Origin: Aureimonas sp. AU12
GTDB lineage: Bacteria > Pseudomonadota > Alphaproteobacteria > Rhizobiales > Rhizobiaceae
NCBI RefSeq assembly: GCF_001463705.1
Contig: NZ_BBWH01000005.1
Location: 30,286 to 94,285, forward strand
Direction: 5' to 3'
DNA: 64,000 nucleotides
Shown: positions 59,634 to 64,000 of the stretch, in pieces
Numbering within the stretch: the stretch's first letter is position 1
Layout: each line of letters opens with the position of its first letter
Notes under the pieces: model-generated
Database searches by the model: none
Seen by the model: the letters and a program-made list of their open reading frames with translations, nothing else
What the model was told of the DNA's origin: nothing
Position numbers and translations under genes: made by a program

Positions 59634-59968
59634 CGGGCCGCCTGCGACAGGCTTTGGGCCACGCGCGGCCGCTTTTCGGTCGGACATGCAGAAGTCTCCG
59701 CGTCAGATTGGGACACGGCAGACGGAGGCGCAGCGGACACCTTGGCGGGATCGACCGATGCACTTTCGAAAGTGAAGAGATCAGGACGAAGAGCGGAGCG
59801 AGGGATGCCGGTAAGACGCTCGAGATCGGCGACCCGCTCCGCTGGAACCCGACGATCTTCCCATCGCAAGACAGTCGTCTTGTGGACACCAGCGCGCCTC
59901 GCAAGCACGTCGAGCGTGATACCGTGGAGGCTGCGATATTCGCGAAGGGGGGAGACGCCTGTTTCCAT
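59630..59968 (-). CDS. Cro/CI-like repressor
   Basis: 112-aa protein with a helix-turn-helix: YRSLHGITLDVLARRAGVHKTTVLRWEDRRVPAERVADLERLTG, the lambda-repressor-like pattern. The C-terminal 45 residues are unassigned. It lies at the head of the leftward early operon, divergent from the 109-aa XRE gene, with a GTTGCGCAAC palindrome in the 95-bp gap. The start was set at METGVSPLREY. It is the best candidate for the lysogeny switch. Confidence 0.85.
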   Translation of the reverse strand: METGVSPLREYRSLHGITLDVLARRAGVHKTTVLRWEDRRVPAERVADLERLTGIPRSALRPDLFTFESASVDPAKVSAAPPSAVSQSDAETSACPTEKRPRVAQSLSQAAR

Positions 59969-59978
59969 GACGATGCAT

Positions 59979-59988
59979 GTTGCGCAAC
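59979..59988. promoter_or_regulatory. Candidate operator GTTGCGCAAC
   Basis: A perfect 10-bp palindrome in the divergent region between the two XRE-type genes, followed 3 bp on by another GCAAC half-site. The same TTGCGCAA core recurs at 60442-60492. Confidence 0.6.
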
Positions 59989-60063
59989 TAGCAACTATCG
60001 TCAAGGCGATTTCACGCGCAACTCGATAACGACGTGATTCGTACAGGCTGGGAAGATGCTCGC

Positions 60064-60393
60064 ATGAGCGACATCACCCGCATCCACAAAGGCAAACAGC
60101 CTCGCAGACCGCACCACCTCGCGGACTGGGCGGAGGCGCGCGGACTATCGCAAGCGGACATCGCCCGCGAGCTGGACGCCGACAAAAGCGTTGTATCCCG
60201 CTGGTTCAGCGGGACAACACCAGGTGAGGACTACCAAGAGCGGTTGGCCGCTCTGTTTCATTGTTCGCGGGAAGCACTCTTCCGCCACCCGGACGACGAT
60301 TGGCTTGCAAGGTTCTTCCAGGACCGCGGGCGAGACGAAATCGAGCGCATCAAGAAAACTTTGGAGGCAGCGTTTCCCCGTAAGGTTGCCTGA
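60064..60393 (+). CDS. XRE-family regulator (rightward)
   Basis: 109-aa protein with HTH at residues about 24-55: LADWAEARGLSQADIARELDADKSVVSRWFSG, a classic XRE/Cro pattern. The C-terminus is basic (IKKTLEAAFPRKVA). It is divergent from the CI-like gene with a shared 95-bp control region, the arrangement of a lysis/lysogeny switch (repressor versus Cro). Start MSDITRIHKG chosen for its distance from the operator. Confidence 0.85.
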   Translation: MSDITRIHKGKQPRRPHHLADWAEARGLSQADIARELDADKSVVSRWFSGTTPGEDYQERLAALFHCSREALFRHPDDDWLARFFQDRGRDEIERIKKTLEAAFPRKVA

Positions 60394-60441
60394 TTGCCAC
60401 CTAAACGTACGCAACCGCGACCGAATGGTCCGATCGTGTTG

Positions 60442-60492
60442 AGTTGCAAGTTGCGCATATTGCACTTGACCGAAGTTGCAAGTTGCGCAACT
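60442..60492. promoter_or_regulatory. Operator cluster AGTTGCAAGTTGCGCA x2
   Basis: Two exact 16-bp copies at 60442-60457 and 60474-60489, 32 bp apart (three helical turns), the second extending into the palindrome AGTTGCGCAACT (60481-60492). They lie upstream of the 94-aa gene at 60521 and share the TTGCGCAA core with the operator at 59979, so one repressor probably controls both. Confidence 0.65.
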
Positions 60493-60520
60493 TATCTCCT
60501 GTCCCAACAGGAGAGCGCGC

Positions 60521-60805
60521 ATGCCTATCGAGTACTCGAACCACCAGAAGCCCGGCCCGCTGGAAATGCCGGATGCTTTGCGCCGGACGTTGAAGCGTCT
60601 GGCAGAGAACACCTATCGGCGCGGGCCGCGTCGTTGGGAGACGCCGTCGGCTCCCGGCATCTCGCACCACACCGTCACCGAACTGGCGGTTCGCAACATG
60701 GTGAAGGTCCGGCACGGTCGCGGCCGTGATCGCCTTGACCTGACGGATCTCGGCAAGGAGATCGTCGACCGTCTAGTCGCTCGACAGAATGGCGGTGCGT
60801 CGTGA
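60521..60805 (+). CDS. Hypothetical winged-helix-like protein (94 aa)
   Basis: 94-aa basic protein. ALRRTLKRLAENTYRRGPRR, then ISHHTVTELAVRNMVKVRHGRGRDRLDLTDLGKEIVDRL resembles a small winged-helix unit (helix, recognition helix, basic wing, LTDLGKEI). It has a good ribosome site (AGGAGA). It is downstream of the operator cluster. A regulatory role in the rightward operon is inferred. Confidence 0.65.
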   Translation: MPIEYSNHQKPGPLEMPDALRRTLKRLAENTYRRGPRRWETPSAPGISHHTVTELAVRNMVKVRHGRGRDRLDLTDLGKEIVDRLVARQNGGAS

Positions 60806-61164
60806 GTGCCGCCGCACTTAACAAAAGTCATGACATTGTCGCTGGCGACGCACTTAAGAAAAGTCATGACATTCGCCCGGCCCTCACCATGCCGATCGGC
60901 GAAGTCGCATCCGCGATGGGCCTCACAGAGCGGTCGCTGATGCGCAAGCACAAGCGACTGTCGGTCACCAACGCCTTCCCGCCGCCTTTGCCGGGCGGTG
61001 TCTGGATGTGGTCCCGGGCCGCCTTCGAGGCATGGGTCCGCGCCAATGGCGTCCAATCGGTCGAGCTCGATCGCGACGAGCCGACGACCCTTGCCGGCAA
61101 TGATCGCACCCTGGCGCTGGTCACCGAGCAGAACGCCAGCCTACGCGCGCGGTACAGCCGGTGA
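60802..61164 (+). CDS. Excisionase-like / AlpA-like DNA-binding protein
   Basis: 120-aa protein. Residues about 30-82 (MPIGEVASAMGLTERSLMRKHKRLSVTNAFPPPLPGGVWMWSRAAFEAWV) form a MerR-like/AlpA-type winged helix, as in excisionases. The N-terminus contains an internal repeat (LNKSHDI ... LKKSHDI), matching a DNA direct repeat. The start is GTG at 60802, overlapping the previous stop. Its place just before the integrase fits a recombination directionality factor. Confidence 0.7.
   Translation: MSAAALNKSHDIVAGDALKKSHDIRPALTMPIGEVASAMGLTERSLMRKHKRLSVTNAFPPPLPGGVWMWSRAAFEAWVRANGVQSVELDRDEPTTLAGNDRTLALVTEQNASLRARYSR
60813..60873. repeat. Two 25-bp direct repeats, possible Xis or operator sites
   Basis: Units at 60813-60837 and 60849-60873 differ at one base. 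Both contain AAAAGTCATGACATT, with a TCATGA palindrome, and lie inside the 5' part of the excisionase-like gene with a 36-bp period. Confidence 0.6.
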
Positions 61165-61307
61165 GCCCGGTGGCGGAGGAACTGGCGGCGAGCGGCGATC
61201 GCATCGCGGCCCTCCTCGACGATCTCGACGAGGAGACGCGGCGCTGGCGCCGGATTGAGGCCGAGCTCGACGAGGCGCTGATCGAGGAATGGAGGACCAA
61301 GCAGTGA
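61161..61307 (+). CDS. Small acidic helical protein (48 aa)
   Basis: 48-aa protein (GTG start overlapping the previous TGA) reading SPVAEELAASGDRIAALLDD then EETRRWRRIEAELDEALIEEW, a probable two-helix unit. It overlaps the integrase start (GTGA). Its size and coupling to the integrase are notable but nothing shows its role. Codon use resembles the neighbours. Confidence 0.5.
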   Translation: MSPVAEELAASGDRIAALLDDLDEETRRWRRIEAELDEALIEEWRTKQ

Positions 61308-62629
61308 AGAAACCGGGCGCCCCGAAGATCCCCAACGTGGCTTGGCGCGAGGGGCGCCCGCGCTTCATGCCCGGCGAGCCGCTTCGCCTCCTCGGCTACA
61401 AGGGCGAGGATCTCAAGCACGAGGACGGGTCGTGGTTCACCGCCGGCGAGGCGCTGGACTGGTCGGCCACCCGCGCGGCCGAGATCGCCACCAGGCGCGC
61501 CGCCCTCCTGAAGGAAGCCAACCGCAAGCGGCCGAAGGGCTCGAAGCCCATCCGCCATGCGCCCGCCGTCTACACGCTCGCCAACCTCTTCGAGGACTGG
61601 AAGCGGTCGCCCCGCTGGGTCGGCGGCGAGGCCGTCGGCAAGCGCCAGATCAAGCAGCTCTCGCAGCACACCCGCGACAACTACCGCTGGAAGATGAGCG
61701 CGATCGAGACGCACGACCACGAGCTCTATCACGCGGCCGTCGACGCCCTCGATGCCACGATCATCTTCGGCCTCTACGAAGAGCTATGGGCCGAGCGCGG
61801 CCTTGCCACCGCCCGCGCCTGCGTCGCCACCATCTCGAGCGCGATATCGTGGGGCATGAAGCGCGGCAAGGTGAAGCTCGCGACGAACCCGGCGCAGTCT
61901 CTCGGCATGCAGATGCCCGACCTCGTCGTGCGCTTCGGCGAGCGCGAGGAGATCGCCGCGCTGATCGCCGCGGCCGACCTCATGGACCGCCCCGAGATCG
62001 GCGACATGGTCACGCTCGGCGTCTGGACCGGCCAGCGCCAGGGCGATCGCCTCGCCATGGTCGAGCACTCGGCTGAGCTCGTGCGCGGCCGTCGCATGCT
62101 GCGCCAGTCGAAGACGGGCGCGATCGTCGCCGTGCTCGAATCGCCCGAGCTGCGCGAGCGCATTCAGATGGCGCGCGCCCGCCGCCGTCGCGCCGCGATC
62201 GAGGATCCGCATATCGTGCTCGACGAGCGCCAGTGGCGGCCGTGGCTGGATGACCACTACCGGCACACCTACGCCAAGGTGCGCGCCCTCGCCGTCGCCG
62301 GTCTCAAGGTCGGCGAGAGCGTCGACGAGGCGTTGAAGCGCAAGGCGGCCCCGAAGGACCGCAAGGGCGTGGAGATCCTCTGGAAGCTGGCGCCCTGCCC
62401 GTCGCTGGCGACGCTGCACGATCGCCACTTCCGCGCCACCGCCGTCGTCTGGATGGCGCTCGGCGGCGCCACGGTGCCCGAGATCATCAGCGTCACCGGC
62501 CACACGCCGGCATCGGCGACGACGATCCTGCGCCACTACCTCGCGCGCCATCCCGAGATGGCCGACGCGGCGATCGGCAAGATGATCGCGTGGTTCGACA
62601 GCGGCGAGCAGACGGGCGCGAAGCTTTGA
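61304..62629 (+). CDS. int: Tyrosine-type integrase
   Basis: 441-aa tyrosine recombinase. The N-terminal part (residues about 1-180) is the DNA-binding domain; catalytic residues are an arginine in WTGQRQGDRLAM (about Arg245), a His-x-x-Arg in LHDRHFRAT (about 371-374), His in VTGHTPAS and the nucleophile Tyr in TTILRHYL (about 410). It probably recombines at tRNA-Thr. GGAGG lies 8 bp before GTG 61304, which decides the start over ATG 61289. It is the last gene before attR. Confidence 0.93.
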   Translation: MKKPGAPKIPNVAWREGRPRFMPGEPLRLLGYKGEDLKHEDGSWFTAGEALDWSATRAAEIATRRAALLKEANRKRPKGSKPIRHAPAVYTLANLFEDWKRSPRWVGGEAVGKRQIKQLSQHTRDNYRWKMSAIETHDHELYHAAVDALDATIIFGLYEELWAERGLATARACVATISSAISWGMKRGKVKLATNPAQSLGMQMPDLVVRFGEREEIAALIAAADLMDRPEIGDMVTLGVWTGQRQGDRLAMVEHSAELVRGRRMLRQSKTGAIVAVLESPELRERIQMARARRRRAAIEDPHIVLDERQWRPWLDDHYRHTYAKVRALAVAGLKVGESVDEALKRKAAPKDRKGVEILWKLAPCPSLATLHDRHFRATAVVWMALGGATVPEIISVTGHTPASATTILRHYLARHPEMADAAIGKMIAWFDSGEQTGAKL

Positions 62630-62657
62630 CGCGAAGCGCCGTGAGAGGTCACGAGGC

Positions 62658-62688
62658 GTAAGAGGTTGCGATCGAGCGAACCTCTTAC
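62658..62688. repeat. Palindrome, right-end copy of the CGTAAGAGG family
   Basis: Arms GTAAGAGGTT / AACCTCTTAC with an 11-nt loop, 29 bp past the integrase stop. The 13-bp stretch ending in CGTAAGAGG (62653-62665) is identical to the left-end copy. Confidence 0.6.
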
Positions 62689-62762
62689 CCACGCGAAGAC
62701 ATGACGATAAGCCGTTGCGCCAGCATCGGAAACCGCAAGCAACCCGACAACATTACCGCGCA

Positions 62763-62809
62763 ATTCGTAATGACGGGGTCAGGTGTTCGAGTCACCTAAG
62801 CGGCACCAT
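62763..62809 (+). repeat. attR core (47 bp)
   Basis: Exact copy of 23171-23217. Only the 3' half of tRNA-Thr is present here, so this is not a functional tRNA gene. Confidence 0.95.
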
Positions 62810-63003
62810 TTTTCCAAGCCTATCAGCCAAGTTTTCGCGCCCCCCTGACGGGCGTATGAGATCCGTTGCCTCTCGTCGTCTCGACTGGCTTCCATCTCCT
62901 CAACCACCTAACCCGCGGTTATAACCCACGTGCGTATGAATAACTTCAGATTGCGTTTCTGAAGATTTGATGAAAGATGCTGTCGGCGAGTCGGGGTGAA
63001 CGG

Positions 63004-63234
63004 ATGGCGATCAGCGATCACGCAAAGCGTTGGATGATGATGTGCGTCGGCCTGGTGCTGTTCGCGATCTACGGCTCTCCGCACGTTCACCGGCTTCAAA
63101 CTCCGGTGCAGGTGGAGAACGGCCGGCAGATGCAGGGCCTCGTCATGCGCCGACGCAACCCGAACGGCACATGGGCCTTTCGCGACCTGACGCCCGACGA
63201 GCTCGAGGAAGCGCACGAACGGATGATCTGGTAG
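63004..63234 (+). CDS. Small protein with one membrane segment (76 aa)
   Basis: 76-aa protein: MAISDHAKRWMMMCVGLVLFAIYGSPHV gives a membrane segment at about residues 9-25, then a charged, Arg-rich part (GLVMRRRNPNGTWAFRDLTPDELEEAHERMIW). No domain is recognised. A GGGGTGA ribosome-like site precedes the ATG. It lies just outside attR in host DNA. Confidence 0.55.
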   Translation: MAISDHAKRWMMMCVGLVLFAIYGSPHVHRLQTPVQVENGRQMQGLVMRRRNPNGTWAFRDLTPDELEEAHERMIW

Positions 63235-63530
63235 ACCGGTCGAAGCGCGGTCCGCATGTGCAGGATGGGCCGCTGGGCGGTCGATCACCCTGCCCGCCTT
63301 ACACGAGCAGGACAAACGTCCTCGCACACCTCGCGCGAAGACCTCTGCTGACGAACCCGCGGTGGGTGTATCGGCAGCGATCAGGCCCGCAGGGCGGCGG
63401 TTGCCGTCTCGTCGATCGCCCAGCAGCCGGGATCGTCGCTTCTCTCCTTTAACGCCACACGGCACACCTCGCAGGCCGCCTTTCGCGTCAGCCAGCCGCG
63501 ACTGACGGAACGCAGCACGAGCGCCGTGTC

Positions 63531-64000
63531 ATGCTTCGCGGGGCAGCCGTACCAGCCGCCGCAGCCGCAAACGGTGACGCTGATCCGCTCGCCTTGCCAT
63601 CGCGGCTCGACATCCTGGTGATGGAGAACGGTCGGATCGAGGTTGCCGGCGCCAACGGCTACGGTTTCGCGATCGCCGAGGTCGTCGCACGGGCGCAGGC
63701 CGATCTCGGCCCCACCGGCGGAACGGGCGCCTTCACCAGAACCGGCGTGCCGGCCATGGCGGGATGCTGCACCGGGCATTTCATCGATGCGATCGATATC
63801 CCCATTTTCGCCGTCCACGACTGCGAGGTGGCGGTCGATCCCGACACCGGCCATGTCGAGATCCTCGATTACACCGTCGTGCAGGATGTCGGCCGAGCGC
63901 TCAATCCGAGCGCCGTTCATGGCCAGATCCAGGGCGGCGTCGCGCAGGGCCTCGGCTACGCCCTGCGCGAGGAGGTGACGATCGACGAGGTTGGGCGGAC
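63531..64000 (+). pseudogene. 5'-truncated molybdopterin-binding dehydrogenase large subunit (CoxL-like) remnant
   Basis: From about 63600 the frame reads SRLDILVMENGRIEVAGANG, then TGHFIDAIDIPIFAVHDCEVAVDPDTGHVEILDYTVVQDVGRALNPSAVHGQIQGGVAQGLGYALREEV in parts, the conserved C-terminal part of CoxL/xanthine-dehydrogenase large subunits. The N-terminal two thirds is missing: the same frame has a stop codon at 63450-63452, preceded by unrelated sequence. The gene runs off the window. The earlier 63235-63530 stretch shows no gene on either strand that I can support. Confidence 0.7.

Larger units (their letters stand above)
23171..62809. mobile_element. Complete temperate podovirus prophage (about 39.6 kb) in tRNA-Thr
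   Basis: Bounded by a 47-bp perfect direct repeat, one copy being the 3' half of tRNA-Thr. One unit length is about 39.6 kb, close to T7-size podoviruses. It contains terminase, portal, scaffold, capsid, T7-type gatekeeper and nozzle proteins, inner core/ejection proteins, fibres, a lysis cassette, a replication module, two lysogeny-type regulators and an integrase. No virion gene expected for a short-tailed phage looks broken, so the element may be inducible. No long-tail genes (tape measure, sheath, tube) are present. Confidence 0.95.

Noticed and set aside
62763..62809. A second tRNA-Thr copy at the right prophage end
   Set aside because: Only the 3' half, from the anticodon loop on, is present; there is no acceptor 5' strand or D arm, so it is attR and not a gene.
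63381..63920. A Cys-containing 179-aa frame on the - strand opposite the CoxL remnant
   Set aside because: Its first two thirds are the reverse of the conserved CoxL segment. The last part has several Cys and looks somewhat protein-like, but no start codon in that frame lies near it, so I do not annotate it.

Overview
The window is high-GC DNA from an alphaproteobacterium, most likely of the order Hyphomicrobiales (Rhizobiales). The evidence is a class-II-aminotransferase-type hemA (C4 pathway of tetrapyrrole synthesis), a quinone-linked pyrD, a bacterial ATP-dependent DNA ligase of the kind common in rhizobia, DUF6460 and DUF952 proteins, and dense short-spaced gene packing. The genus cannot be fixed from the sequence.

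Positions 1-23216 are chromosomal. From left to right they hold the 5' part of a sugar ABC substrate-binding protein gene with a GntR-type operator, a metallo-beta-lactamase-fold hydrolase, a DUF2218/siderophore-interacting fusion, an EEP-family phosphodiesterase, a sugar transferase, an NAD-dependent epimerase, a small charged ORF and hemA. Then come an AbrB-type membrane protein, an aminotransferase, mscL, yjbQ, an HSL-type hydrolase, DUF952 and pyrD, a methyltransferase, a MATE exporter, a histone-deacetylase-fold amidohydrolase, an EamA transporter, DUF6460, an ATP-dependent DNA ligase, a DnaQ-type exonuclease, a secreted protein of unknown function, a nitronate monooxygenase and tRNA-Thr(CGT). 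Most are unrelated housekeeping or accessory genes in short transcription units.

Positions 23171-62809 are an apparently complete temperate podovirus prophage of about 39.6 kb, integrated into the 3' half of tRNA-Thr(CGT). A 47-bp perfect direct repeat marks both ends. The late module (23311-48815) is transcribed leftward and follows the T7 virion order: terminase small and large subunits, portal, scaffold, capsid, gatekeeper, nozzle, inner core proteins and fibres. There is no phage RNA polymerase. The usual large ejection proteins are replaced by a lysozyme-containing protein (1025 aa), a 'polyvalent' protein with ParB-like and toxin-like nuclease domains (1091 aa), and an 861-aa protein. 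A lysis cassette (GH108 endolysin with a C-terminal membrane segment, then overlapping inner and outer spanins) lies between the fibre gene and a second receptor-binding protein. That second protein carries FN3 and SGNH-hydrolase domains.

A 625-bp non-coding stretch (48816-49440) separates the late module from the rest. It contains ten exact GGTAAC/GTTACC hexamers, AT-rich patches and an alternating purine-pyrimidine tract, so it is a candidate replication origin or packaging site. Next comes an accessory cluster (49441-51517): a ribbon-helix-helix protein with a basic membrane protein, a Tat-signal protein with a BRO-type antirepressor, and a low-GC XRE regulator. The leftward replication/early module (51544-59968) encodes a P-loop helicase-like protein, a GapR-like protein, a very acidic protein, a TOPRIM primase and about a dozen tiny overlapping genes, and it starts at a lysogeny-type repressor. 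The rightward genes (60064-62629) are a second XRE protein, two small DNA-binding-type proteins, a 48-aa ORF and a tyrosine integrase next to attR.

Positions 62810-64000 are chromosomal again. They hold a small membrane protein and a 5'-truncated remnant of a molybdopterin-binding dehydrogenase large subunit running off the window.
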